This document shows positions 1 through 8,449 of a stretch of 64,000 bases of DNA, piece by piece. Every line of letters begins with the position of its first letter. The first letter of the stretch is position 1. The DNA is from DATAFF01 sp963744915 (GTDB taxonomy: Bacteria; Pseudomonadota; Alphaproteobacteria; Rhizobiales; Aestuariivirgaceae). The notes beneath the pieces are model-generated. The model saw nothing but the letters and a program-made list of their open reading frames with translations, ran no database searches and was not told the DNA's origin. The translations under genes and the position numbers were made by a program. The stretch is from the NCBI GenBank assembly GCA_963744915.1, contig CAVUUY010000007.1, positions 186,001 through 250,000 of the forward strand. The letters run 5' to 3'.

Positions 1-367
1 TGGGCGGCAGATCGTGCGACAGTGCGATGCGGCTTTCCGCGACGAGGGCTCTGAGCGACTGCAGCGGGCTGCCCTCGCACGCGGTGAACGGCCCGGTCGG
101 GTCGTGCCGCGCCTGACGGTTGATCTCGGCCTTGCCGTCCCGCGTCCGCCAGATCAGGTCGGGACGCACCCCGATCATCGAATAGCGGCCTCTGACGGCG
201 CCGCCTTCCACCGATTCGAGCAGGAAGCAATAATGCCCGTCGCGGGCGAGCTTGAGCATAGCCGAGACGGGCGTCTCGAGATCGGAGACGAGGCGGGTCC
301 ATACGACCTGCGACGAGCCCTGGTCGTATGACTTGGCAAAGGAGTCGAAGTCGGGCGCTGTGGTCAT
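1..367 (-). CDS. trpE: Anthranilate synthase component I, N-terminal part (cut by window start)
   Basis: First committed step of tryptophan synthesis: chorismate plus glutamine (via TrpG) to anthranilate, in the cytoplasm. Only the first 122 codons are in the window. The protein begins MTTAPDFDSF and soon shows FLLESVEGG and GRYSMIG, which are typical of the TrpE N-terminal domain; the LLES stretch belongs to the tryptophan feedback site in the family. The ATG is at 365-367 on the minus strand, 35 bp downstream of the ppiD stop, so the two are probably co-transcribed, as in many Hyphomicrobiales. The catalytic chorismate-binding domain lies outside the window, so I cannot tell whether this is a TrpE-TrpG fusion. 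Family assignment is firm from sequence; the operon is inferred. Confidence 0.9.
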   Translation of the reverse strand, partial: MTTAPDFDSFAKSYDQGSSQVVWTRLVSDLETPVSAMLKLARDGHYCFLLESVEGGAVRGRYSMIGVRPDLIWRTRDGKAEINRQARHDPTGPFTACEGSPLQSLRALVAESRIALSHDLPP

Positions 368-402
368 GGCTCAGGTCGCAATGGTAGGAGGTCGGGCAGG
401 CT

Positions 403-2292
403 TCAGCCGCTTTGTCCGTTGACCTGTTGCCAGAGCGCGTCGTTCAGGCTCACGCCGAGATCGTGCTGCAGCTCGGCAAGATAAAGCGACGAGATGTCGG
501 TGGACAGGCTCTCCGACAGAAGCTCGGTAATCTTGCGGACATCCGCCGAGCTGGCGTCGAAGGGCTGGGTCATGACCGGCGTCGACTGCATGATCTTGGC
601 ATGCTTTCCGTCGCCTTCGAGCGCCGAGGCGAAGCCGTTTTCCGGCACCGCGAACAGGGCCGCGACGGCGGCAGTGTCGAACGCCTCGGACGACTGGCCC
701 CGCTTGATGCCGTTCTGGGTCTTGACCTCGCTTGCCTGTTCGCGCGCCAAGTCCTCGAGCTTGGTCCCTTGCTCGGCCCGCTTGACCAGCCCCTTCGCCG
801 CCTCGGTCAGCTTCTCGCGCCGCTGCCGGTCGGTCCAGGCCTGCGCCACCTCGGGCTTCGCCACTTCGAACGGCTTGCGCTGCGCCGGCTTGACCTCGCG
901 AACCTCGTACCAGATGAAGCCGTCGTCGCTGGTGCTGAGCGGCTCGTTGTCGACGCCGACATCGCTTTCGAAGGCCGCCTTCAGGAGTTCCGACTTGACC
1001 GGCATGTCGGGGACGTCCTTGCCGTCGAGCCCGGTGCCGTTGCGGTCCATCGGCCCGAACACCTTGAGCGGCAGCTTGTTCTCACGGGCCACTTCCTCGA
1101 GCGTCGCACCGCCGCCGCGCCCGTCCTCGATCTTGCCGTGCAGATCGATGATGACGTCGCGGGCGCGCTCGAGCTGAAGCTCGTTGCGCAGCGTGTCCTT
1201 CACCTCGTCGAACGACCGCTCGCGGCCGGGCTCGATATTGCTTGCCTTCACCAGGAACACCGACAGCCGCCCCTGCACCGGCTGGCTGACCTCGCCATCC
1301 TTCAGGGCGAAAGCGACATCGGCAACTGCCGGGTCGCGCATCTCCTCCTTGCTGACCTTGTCGAGCACCGTGTCCTTGTCGGTGAAGCCGCGATCGGTGG
1401 CGACGGTCGCGAATGGTGTTCCCCCCATGATCCGGGTGTGGGCCTTTTGCGCTTCCTCGAGCGTCGGGAAGGGGATGCGCTCGATTCGCCGCCGCTCCGG
1501 GATGGCGTATTTCTGCTTGCGCTTGTCATATTCCTTGGCGAGCTCGTCGTCCTTGACGGTGATCGACGGCGCGACGCTGTCAGGCGTCACTGCGACCATC
1601 GCCACCGTCCGGCGCTCTGGTACCGAGAAGCTCTCCGGGTGACTGTCGTAAAAGGATTTGAGGTCGCTGTCCGATGGCGCCGGCACGACGATCTTCTCGC
1701 TGCTGATGACGAAATATTTGGCGTCGCGCTGCTCATTGCCGTGGCGCCAGGCGATCTGCGCCATCGTCTTTGGAATCGCGGTGCCGCTCGTCAGGGCATC
1801 GACGATGCCGCCGGCCAGCAGGTTCTCCTTCTCCAGCCGCACCACCTCGCCCTCGCTCAGGCCGTTGCGTTCGAGTATCTGCCGGAACCGGTTGGGGTCG
1901 AACTGGCCGTCGGGCCCCTGGAACGCCTTGTTGGCGGCGATCCGCTCGGCGATCATTGCATCGGAAATCGCAAGCCCGAGGCTGGACGCCTGGGCATCGA
2001 GCGAGGCGCCTTGCAGGAGCTGCGCCAGGACCTGCCGGTCAAGCCCGATGGATTTCGCCTGCTCCGCGGTGATTTGCACCCCCTGGCGTTCGCTGAACGC
2101 CCTGATTTGGCGGTCGAGCGCCCGGCGATACTCCTGGCCGGTGATTTTCTCGCTGCCGACCCGCGCCAGCACGTCGGTGGTGTGGCCGCGGAACACATCA
2201 GCGATGCCCCAGATCCCAAAGCTCATCGCAAGGAGAGCGATAAAGATCTTCGCAATCCAGCTCCCGGCGGAGGAACGAAGGGCATCCATCAT
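403..2292 (-). CDS. ppiD: Membrane-anchored peptidyl-prolyl cis-trans isomerase / chaperone PpiD
   Basis: Periplasmic folding factor anchored in the inner membrane, acting on newly translocated envelope proteins. The 629-residue protein has a short cytoplasmic start, one membrane segment at about residues 13-34 (IAKIFIALLAMSFGIWGIA), a SurA/PpiD N-terminal chaperone region at about 35-220, and a parvulin-like rotamase region at about 265-355 (GGTPFATVA, GEVSQPVQG). The length fits PpiD (about 620-640). It is divergent from tpiA with a 141 bp gap and precedes trpE on the same strand. The start chosen is the first of two adjacent ATG codons; using the second removes one residue. In E. coli PpiD the rotamase domain is inactive, and I cannot judge activity here. 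Function is by family; nothing looks broken. Confidence 0.9.
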   Translation of the reverse strand: MMDALRSSAGSWIAKIFIALLAMSFGIWGIADVFRGHTTDVLARVGSEKITGQEYRRALDRQIRAFSERQGVQITAEQAKSIGLDRQVLAQLLQGASLDAQASSLGLAISDAMIAERIAANKAFQGPDGQFDPNRFRQILERNGLSEGEVVRLEKENLLAGGIVDALTSGTAIPKTMAQIAWRHGNEQRDAKYFVISSEKIVVPAPSDSDLKSFYDSHPESFSVPERRTVAMVAVTPDSVAPSITVKDDELAKEYDKRKQKYAIPERRRIERIPFPTLEEAQKAHTRIMGGTPFATVATDRGFTDKDTVLDKVSKEEMRDPAVADVAFALKDGEVSQPVQGRLSVFLVKASNIEPGRERSFDEVKDTLRNELQLERARDVIIDLHGKIEDGRGGGATLEEVARENKLPLKVFGPMDRNGTGLDGKDVPDMPVKSELLKAAFESDVGVDNEPLSTSDDGFIWYEVREVKPAQRKPFEVAKPEVAQAWTDRQRREKLTEAAKGLVKRAEQGTKLEDLAREQASEVKTQNGIKRGQSSEAFDTAAVAALFAVPENGFASALEGDGKHAKIMQSTPVMTQPFDASSADVRKITELLSESLSTDISSLYLAELQHDLGVSLNDALWQQVNGQSG

Positions 2293-2433
2293 GGGACGTG
2301 GGTTTCCTCAAAATCTGCCGCTGGCGCGAAAGTTCTTCCCCAGCGCGGTGCATATTAGGTATGCCGACGCGGTTCGCAAGTCCATGCGAGCCCGCTTTCA
2401 GCTGGGTAAGGCGGTGTTGGGAGAGGCGAAGTA

Positions 2434-3189
2434 ATGGCGGATCCGAAGGCACTGGTGGCCGGCAACTGGAAGATGAACGGACTGACCGCGCAGCTCAAGG
2501 AGGTGCGGCTCCTCGCCGACATGCTGAAAGGGGTGCGGCTCGGCTGCGACGTCATGGTCTGCCCCCCGAACACCCTCATCCGCCCGGTTGTGCAGCTTCT
2601 CGGCACCTCCCGCATCAAGGTCGGCGGGCAGGATTGCCACAGCGCGGCCGCGGGAGCCTTTACCGGCGACATATCGGCCGAAATGCTGGAGGATGCCGGC
2701 TGCGTCGCGGTCATTGTCGGCCATTCGGAACGCCGCGCCCGCCATTGCGAGACCGACGCCCTTGTCCGCGCCAAGGCCGAGGCGGCGCACCGGGCCGGCC
2801 TGACCGCCATTATCTGCATCGGCGAAACCCTGGAGGAGCGCGAGGCGGGGCGGACCCTCGATGTGGTCTCGACCTCGCTCGCCGCGTCGCTGCCCTTAGG
2901 CAGCAGCAATGCCGATACCGTCATTGCCTACGAGCCGGTCTGGGCCATCGGCACCGGCCGCACGCCGACGCCCGAGCAGGTGGCGGAGGTGCATCGCCAG
3001 CTACGCCGCGATCTCATTGAAATCGCTGGGGAAGAAAAGGGCAGGGGGGTGTCCATCCTGTATGGCGGGTCGGTCAAGCCCGACAATGCCGCGGAACTGC
3101 TCAACGGCGACGACATCAACGGCGCCCTGGTCGGCGGCGCGAGCCTCAAAGCCGCCGATTTCATCGGCATAATCAAGGCTTATGCCTGA
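2434..3189 (+). CDS. tpiA: Triosephosphate isomerase
   Basis: Interconverts dihydroxyacetone phosphate and glyceraldehyde 3-phosphate in glycolysis/gluconeogenesis; cytoplasmic TIM barrel. The 251 residues begin near GNWKMNG, which carries the catalytic Asn and Lys. The catalytic His lies in VGHSERR, the catalytic Glu with flexible loop 6 in YEPVWAIGTG, and the phosphate-binding loop in YGGSVKP. All catalytic residues are present and the length is standard. A GGGAGAGG ribosome-binding site lies just upstream of the ATG. The gene leads a tpiA-secG-pyrG run that is common in Alphaproteobacteria and is divergent from ppiD. Confidence 0.97.
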   Translation: MADPKALVAGNWKMNGLTAQLKEVRLLADMLKGVRLGCDVMVCPPNTLIRPVVQLLGTSRIKVGGQDCHSAAAGAFTGDISAEMLEDAGCVAVIVGHSERRARHCETDALVRAKAEAAHRAGLTAIICIGETLEEREAGRTLDVVSTSLAASLPLGSSNADTVIAYEPVWAIGTGRTPTPEQVAEVHRQLRRDLIEIAGEEKGRGVSILYGGSVKPDNAAELLNGDDINGALVGGASLKAADFIGIIKAYA

Positions 3190-3255
3190 AGGTTGCAACG
3201 GCGGCCCATCCGCGCTAAACCGCTCGCCCCGAAGAGGTCTCGGATTCCCTGACGC

Positions 3256-3666
3256 ATGACTGAAGTGTTGCTGGTCGTTCATCTCCTGATTGCCGTCGCG
3301 CTCATCGTCACGGTGCTGCTGCAGCGCTCCGAAGGCGGCGCGCTCGGTATCGGCGGTGGCGGCGCCGGTGCGCTCTTTTCGAGCCGCGGCACCGCCAATG
3401 TGCTGACCCGCAGCACCGCCATCCTGGCGGTTGCCTTCTTCATCACCTCGATCAGCCTCACCGTCATCGCCCGCCATGGCAGCAATGCCGGGTCGGTCTT
3501 CGACCGGGTGCCGGCCGGCGCCCGGCAGAACGCGCCGGCTGGCGCGCCGCAGCCGAATGGCGGTTCCGTGCTGCCCCGCCTGCCCGGAGCGGCGCCGTCG
3601 CCGCAATCGGCCCCGGCCGCTCCCGTCGCGCCCCCGGCAGGGCCACAGGTCCCGACCAGCGAATAG
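3256..3666 (+). CDS. secG: Preprotein translocase subunit SecG
   Basis: Auxiliary subunit of the SecYEG channel that helps SecA-driven protein export across the inner membrane. The 136 residues contain two membrane helices (about 3-22 and 52-73) joined by the family's Gly-rich cytoplasmic loop (LGIGGGGAGALF, then TRSTAILA). A Pro/Ala-rich tail of about 55 residues follows, as in many alphaproteobacterial SecG proteins. It lies 66 bp after tpiA and 63 bp before pyrG, the usual neighbourhood. The ATG start fits the family's N-terminus (hydrophobic helix at once). Confidence 0.93.
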   Translation: MTEVLLVVHLLIAVALIVTVLLQRSEGGALGIGGGGAGALFSSRGTANVLTRSTAILAVAFFITSISLTVIARHGSNAGSVFDRVPAGARQNAPAGAPQPNGGSVLPRLPGAAPSPQSAPAAPVAPPAGPQVPTSE

Positions 3667-3729
3667 CTTGGGGAAGCAGGGTTAATTTCGCTTTCGCCGC
3701 GGCCCAACTCTCTCTATATCCAAAGTCCC

Positions 3730-5358
3730 ATGGCGCGGTACATCTTCATCACCGGCGGCGTGGTTTCTTCGCTTGGCAAGGGCTTGGCATCGGCAGCGCT
3801 GGGGGCATTGCTGCAGGCCCGGGGCTATTCCGTAAGGCTGCGCAAGCTCGACCCCTATCTCAACGTCGATCCCGGCACCATGAGCCCGTATCAGCACGGC
3901 GAAGTGTTCGTGACCGACGACGGCGCCGAGACCGATCTCGATCTCGGCCATTACGAGCGCTTCACCGGCCGTTCCTCCAACCGGCAGGACAACATCACCA
4001 CCGGCCGGCTCTATATGGACATCATCGCCCGCGAGCGGCGCGGCGATTATCTCGGCGCCACGGTGCAGGTCATTCCCCACGTCACCGACGCCATCAAGGA
4101 ATTCGTCGGTTCCGGCAATGAGGGGTTCGATTTCGTTCTCGTCGAAATCGGCGGCACGGTCGGCGACATCGAGGGCCTGCCGTTTTTCGAGGCGATCCGC
4201 CAGCTCGGCCAGGAGCTGCCGCTCGGCAGCGCCATCTACATCCACCTGACGCTCCTGCCGTTCATCCCCTCGGCCGGCGAGCTCAAGACCAAGCCGACCC
4301 AGCATTCGGTGAAGGAGCTGCGCTCGATCGGCATCCAGCCCGATATCCTGCTGTGCCGGGCCGACCGCGAGATCCCGATGAACGAGCGGCGCAAGATCGC
4401 GCTGTTCTGCAATGTGCGCCCCTCGGCGGTGGTCCAGGCTCTCGATGTGTCCTCGATTTACGACGTGCCGATCGCCTATCACCGTGAAGGGCTTGACGAG
4501 GCGGTGCTCGCCGCCTTCCGCATGGATGGCCCGCCACCCCCCGATCTGTCGCGGTGGCAGGCGATTTCCGAGCGTATCTCGACCCCGGATGGCGAGGTGA
4601 CCATCGCCGTGGTCGGCAAATATACCGGCCTGCCGGATGCCTATAAGTCGCTGAACGAGGCGCTGGTGCACGGCGGCATCGCCAACCGCGTCAAGGTCAA
4701 TCTCGAATGGATCGAATCGGAGGTCTTCGAGCGGGCCGACCCGGCCCCATACCTCCAGGGCGTCCACGGCATCCTGGTCCCCGGCGGCTTCGGCGAGCGC
4801 GGTTCGGAGGGCAAGATCCGCGCCGCCACCTTTGCCCGCACCCGCCAGGTGCCGTTTTTCGGCATCTGCTTTGGCATGCAGATGGCCTGCATCGAAGCGG
4901 CCCGCAATCTCGTCGGCCTCGAGGGTGCGTCCTCGACCGAGTTCGGCCCGGCTCGCGAGCCGGTCATCGGGCTGATGACCGAGTGGATGCGCGGCAACGA
5001 GCTCGAGCAGCGCCGTTCCGGCGGCAATCTCGGCGGCACCATGCGGCTCGGCGCCTATGAGGCTGTCCTCGAGCCGGGAAGCCGCGTCGCCGACATCTAT
5101 GGCAGCCTGCGCATCTCCGAGCGCCACCGCCACCGCTACGAGGTCAACACCCGTTATCGCGAGCGGCTCGAAGGCAAGGGGATCACCTTCTCCGGCATGT
5201 CACCCGACGGCCTCCTGCCCGAGATCATCGAGATCGGCGAGCACCCCTGGTACATCGGCGTGCAATTCCACCCCGAGCTCAAATCGCGCCCGTTCGAGCC
5301 TCACCCGCTGTTCCGCAGCTTTGTCGGCGCCGCCATCGACCAGAGCCGGCTGGTCTAG
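3730..5358 (+). CDS. pyrG: CTP synthase
   Basis: Makes CTP from UTP, ATP and glutamine, the last step of de novo pyrimidine nucleotide synthesis. The 542 residues have the synthase (amidoligase) domain at about 1-270, with GGVVSSLGKG as the ATP loop and KLDPYLNVDPGTM with YQHGEVFVTDDGAET. The class I glutamine amidotransferase domain follows, with the nucleophile Cys in GICFGMQ (most homologues have GICLGMQ) and the His-Glu pair in VQFHPE. Length and domains are standard. It ends in an 8-bp-arm hairpin and converges with the DUF3008 gene. In many relatives kdsA and eno follow directly; here two other genes are interposed and kdsA is not seen. Confidence 0.97.
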   Translation: MARYIFITGGVVSSLGKGLASAALGALLQARGYSVRLRKLDPYLNVDPGTMSPYQHGEVFVTDDGAETDLDLGHYERFTGRSSNRQDNITTGRLYMDIIARERRGDYLGATVQVIPHVTDAIKEFVGSGNEGFDFVLVEIGGTVGDIEGLPFFEAIRQLGQELPLGSAIYIHLTLLPFIPSAGELKTKPTQHSVKELRSIGIQPDILLCRADREIPMNERRKIALFCNVRPSAVVQALDVSSIYDVPIAYHREGLDEAVLAAFRMDGPPPPDLSRWQAISERISTPDGEVTIAVVGKYTGLPDAYKSLNEALVHGGIANRVKVNLEWIESEVFERADPAPYLQGVHGILVPGGFGERGSEGKIRAATFARTRQVPFFGICFGMQMACIEAARNLVGLEGASSTEFGPAREPVIGLMTEWMRGNELEQRRSGGNLGGTMRLGAYEAVLEPGSRVADIYGSLRISERHRHRYEVNTRYRERLEGKGITFSGMSPDGLLPEIIEIGEHPWYIGVQFHPELKSRPFEPHPLFRSFVGAAIDQSRLV

Positions 5359-5380
5359 CGAAAATGCGACTATTCGCTAG
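5355..5380. terminator. Hairpin between convergent pyrG and DUF3008 genes
   Basis: CTAGCGAA (5355-5362) and TTCGCTAG (5373-5380) form perfect 8-bp arms around a 10-base loop. The left arm includes the pyrG stop codon and the right arm ends just before the stop of the convergent gene. A short T-containing stretch follows on the plus strand but no long U-tract. The position suggests a bidirectional terminator or transcript-end stabiliser; termination itself is inferred. Confidence 0.55.
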
Positions 5381-5381
5381 C

Positions 5382-5573
5382 TTATTTGCTCTTGCTCTTG
5401 TGATCCGGGAGCGCTTTCCGCTTGGTGTGGGCGAACTCTTCGAGCTGCTTCTCGCTCATCGAATTGGCCATCGAGCGCGAGGCTCCCTTCAACTTCGACA
5501 ACGGCGTCTCGCCCCGCTTCGCCGACAGGGCAGCCCCGGCGGCCTTCTGCTGGGCCTTCGATTTTGCAGGCAT
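5382..5573 (-). CDS. Small basic DUF3008-family protein
   Basis: A 63-residue, strongly basic, Lys/Ser/Ala-rich protein (MPAKSKAQQKAAGAA..., ending in DHKSKSK) that matches the DUF3008 family, which has no established function. The reading frame stays open about 85 codons further upstream, but I start at MPAKSK because a GGAGGA ribosome-binding site precedes that ATG and the family begins there. It has no signal peptide or membrane segment. Composition resembles small nucleic-acid-binding or stress-related proteins, but that is only a guess. It is convergent with pyrG across a hairpin. Confidence 0.8.
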   Translation of the reverse strand: MPAKSKAQQKAAGAALSAKRGETPLSKLKGASRSMANSMSEKQLEEFAHTKRKALPDHKSKSK

Positions 5574-5760
5574 CGTATCCTCCTCTGACTGTGTCTGAGC
5601 TGTGTCTTCCGCGCCGATTTCCGCATGAACGGACCGCTGCGCCGGCAGTTCCACGCCGTTTTTGTCAAATTTCGCCACCACAGCGTGTCTTGCGTTGCTC
5701 AAGGTTGCAGAAAAAGATAGACATACGTCTTGAGATTGCAAATACGAGCTGGGGGAGTGA

Positions 5761-6393
5761 ATGATCGGAGCAGCGAGGGCGCCCTTTGGCGAAACGTTCT
5801 GGCAACCCTTTCTGGCGCGCGCCGGCACCTTCGCCTTGCGGGTGACCGACTGCGGCGAGGGCTTTCAGGAGGGTGATGTGCTCGAGGAGGTGTCCGCCCT
5901 CCTCGCCGGCTTCGACAAGCGGCTGGCGCCCATTCTGGAGGTCGACCCGGACGGCAGGATCGAATTCGTGGTCACCGCCAATGGCAATCGCGGCGCTTTT
6001 CCCATTGCGCGCCGGCTCGTCCGGGCGGCGCCGGCGCTGGATGCCTGGCGCTTCATCGCGCTGAAGCCGCGCCGCGCGCTCGACCTGCGCCAGTCGGTGA
6101 GCTTGCCGTCGGGCGCTCCCGTTCCCCTGGAGGAGATCCGGGTGGCCATGGTGCCGTCGCGGCGCGGGGTGGAGATCGCCTTGCTGATGCCGGTCGATGC
6201 GCGGGACCCCGAAGCGGCGCGGCGCTGCCGGCCGTTGGCGCGCACCATCGTCCTCGCGCTCATCGGCGAGGAGGATATGGCGACCCGCGTCATCGACATC
6301 GAGGTGTTTCCGCTGTCGGTCCTGCAGCCGAATTCGTCGACGCTGTCGCTGGGTCAGCTTGTCACGGAGTTCGACCGTGTTCTCGCCGCCTGA
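5761..6393 (+). CDS. Conserved protein of unknown function between pyrG and eno
   Basis: A 210-residue soluble protein without signal peptide or clear membrane helix. Its middle (FVVTANGNRGAFPIARRLV, then APALDAWRFIALKPRR) resembles a family of uncharacterised proteins that share a segment of the form 'sadG...aFp.v..l...AP.l..W.f.alkpr'. I cannot assign a reaction. A strong GGGGGAG ribosome-binding site sits just before the ATG. It is co-oriented with eno, 87 bp upstream. Codon use looks like that of its neighbours, so it is probably a genuine chromosomal gene. Confidence 0.75.
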   Translation: MIGAARAPFGETFWQPFLARAGTFALRVTDCGEGFQEGDVLEEVSALLAGFDKRLAPILEVDPDGRIEFVVTANGNRGAFPIARRLVRAAPALDAWRFIALKPRRALDLRQSVSLPSGAPVPLEEIRVAMVPSRRGVEIALLMPVDARDPEAARRCRPLARTIVLALIGEEDMATRVIDIEVFPLSVLQPNSSTLSLGQLVTEFDRVLAA

Positions 6394-6480
6394 CCTGCGG
6401 CGCATGGTGGCGTTGCCGCGGCGGCATGCCGATGCCTATAACCGACGCCGACGCAACCCCGGCCAAGGCGGCAACAGCCC

Positions 6481-7759
6481 ATGACCACGATCATCGACAT
6501 TATCGGGCGCGAGATCCTCGACAGCCGCGGCAATCCCACGGTGGAGGTCGACGTCACTTTGGAGGACGGCGCCTTCGGACGCGCCGCCGTTCCCTCCGGC
6601 GCCTCGACCGGTGCCCACGAAGCCGTCGAGCTCAGGGACGGCGTGAAGGACCGCTATCTCGGCAAGGGGGTCGAAGGCGCGGTCGCCAATGTGAATGGCG
6701 CGCTCCGCGACGCCGTCGAGGGGATGGATGCGGAGGATCAGGTCGCCGTTGATCGCCGCATGATCGATGTCGACGGCACGCCCAACAAGTCCCGCCTGGG
6801 CGCCAATGCGATTCTCGGTGTGTCCCTGGCGGTCGCCAAGGCGGCGGCCGATTCTGCCGGCCTTCCCCTTTACCGCTATGTCGGTGGCATCGCCGCCCGG
6901 GTTCTTCCGGTGCCATTGATGAACATCATCAATGGCGGGGTCCATGCCGACAATCCGATCGATTTCCAGGAATTCATGATCGTGCCGGCCGGCGCCCGCA
7001 CCATGGCGGACGCGGTGCGCATGGGTGCCGAGGTTTTCCACACCCTGAAGGCCGAGCTCAAAGCGGCGCGCCACAACACCAATGTCGGGGACGAGGGTGG
7101 CTTTGCGCCGAACCTTCCCGGCGCCGAGGCGGCGCTCGAATTCATCATGGCGGCGGTCGCCAAGGCCGGATACGCCGCCGGTCGCGATATTTTCCTGGCG
7201 CTCGACTGCGCCGCAACCGAGTTCTTCAAAAACGGCGCCTATCGCTATGAGGGCGAGGGCGCGGTCCGCTCGCCCGACGAACAGGCCCGCTATCTGGCCA
7301 GGCTGGTGGCAGACTTCCCGATCATCTCCATCGAGGACGGCATGGCGGAGGACGACTGGGACGGCTGGAAGATCCTGACCGAACTGATCGGCGCGCGCTG
7401 CCAGCTCGTCGGCGACGACCTGTTCGTCACCAATACTGCCCGCCTCGGCCAGGGAATCGAACGCCACATCGCCAATGCCGTGCTGGTCAAGGTCAACCAG
7501 ATCGGCTCGCTCAGCGAAACCTTGGACACCGTCGACATGGCGCAGCGCGCCGGCTACCGGGCGGTGATGTCGCATCGCTCCGGCGAGACCGAGGATTTCG
7601 ACCATCGCCGACCTCGCGGTCGCCACCAATTGCGGTCAGATCAAAGCCGGCTCGCTGGCCCGCTCCGACCGCACCGCCAAATACAATCAGCTGTTGCGCA
7701 TCGCCGAGGAACTCGGGCCGGATGGCCGTTATGCGGGACTTTCCATAGTCAACAGGTGA
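6481..7759 (+). pseudogene. eno: Enolase, interrupted by a one-base insertion near the C-terminus
   Basis: Enolase converts 2-phosphoglycerate to phosphoenolpyruvate and is a core component of RNA-degrading and glycolytic machinery. The first 372 codons are fully typical: start MTTIIDIIGREILDSRGNP, metal and substrate residues in SIEDGMAEDDWDGW and VGDDLFVTN, and VLVKVNQIGS. After SHRSGETED the frame is lost because the sequence reads GATTTC (7594-7599) where GATTC is expected. Removing one T restores STIADLAVATNCGQIKAG and a normal end (AGLSIVNR, stop 7757-7759), giving 425 residues, the family length. As written, the protein would run out of frame to a stop at about 7800. Enolase is normally essential, so an assembly/base-calling error at a methylated GANTC site is the likeliest explanation. 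Confidence 0.93.
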
Positions 7760-7824
7760 AACTGGCCGCGGCTTTGCCACAATGGCACGGCACAGCATGA
7801 GAGAACTCAGGGCGGCCCGGGTCG

Positions 7825-8445
7825 ATGCAAAAGATTCACCTCTTCATTTCAAGCGCCTGCGCCGTCGCGGCAGTGACGCTCGGCGTCATCCAGACTTTTG
7901 ATCTGACGCGCTCATCCCGCCCGGTTGCCGCGCCGGTCACCGCCGTCAAGCCGCTTTCCCAGTCGATCGTGACCACCACCAAGGGCAACGGACAGACGTC
8001 CTATGCCGGCCCCGCCGACGCCCGCAAGTTCCGCTTCAGCTCCACCTTGCCCGGGGACGCCGCGCCGACCGCCGACCTCGCCGCCATCTTCGATTCGGAA
8101 TCGGCGACCACCGCCACCGTCAGCGGCCAGAACGGGGTCGATTTCATTATCGAATTCGGCGAAGCGGGGCCGCTCACCGTCACCGGCATCGACTATCGCC
8201 AGCCCGCCGTCACGCGCAATGTTCCCCGGCCGGTGGCGCTTGACGTCATGGTGCTGCCCGAAGGCCAGGTCGAGGGCGGCGGCCGCGCCATTCTGAGCTT
8301 CCCGCTGTCGGAGGAGGAAGGCGTGCAGAGCTTCCGCATTCCGGCGACCCCGGGCAAGGGCCTGTGGATCAGGCTTTCCGGCTCGATCGAAACCTCCTCG
8401 CTGGCGCTTGGCGAGCTCAAGGTGCAGACCGCCGGGCCGCAGTGA
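7825..8445 (+). CDS. Exported or membrane-anchored protein of unknown function
   Basis: A 206-residue protein starting with a Lys plus a hydrophobic segment (about residues 6-24), read as a signal peptide or N-terminal anchor. The rest is probably one beta-rich domain: FIIEFGEAGPLTVTGIDYR and SLALGELKV recall discoidin-like jelly rolls, but no catalytic motif is visible. I do not recognise the family with confidence. It is 66 bp downstream of eno and ends 4 bp from the convergent uvrA stop. A GGGCGG stretch upstream may serve as ribosome-binding site. Probable location is the periplasm or the outer face of the inner membrane. Confidence 0.7.
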   Translation: MQKIHLFISSACAVAAVTLGVIQTFDLTRSSRPVAAPVTAVKPLSQSIVTTTKGNGQTSYAGPADARKFRFSSTLPGDAAPTADLAAIFDSESATTATVSGQNGVDFIIEFGEAGPLTVTGIDYRQPAVTRNVPRPVALDVMVLPEGQVEGGGRAILSFPLSEEEGVQSFRIPATPGKGLWIRLSGSIETSSLALGELKVQTAGPQ

Positions 8446-8449
8446 TTCG

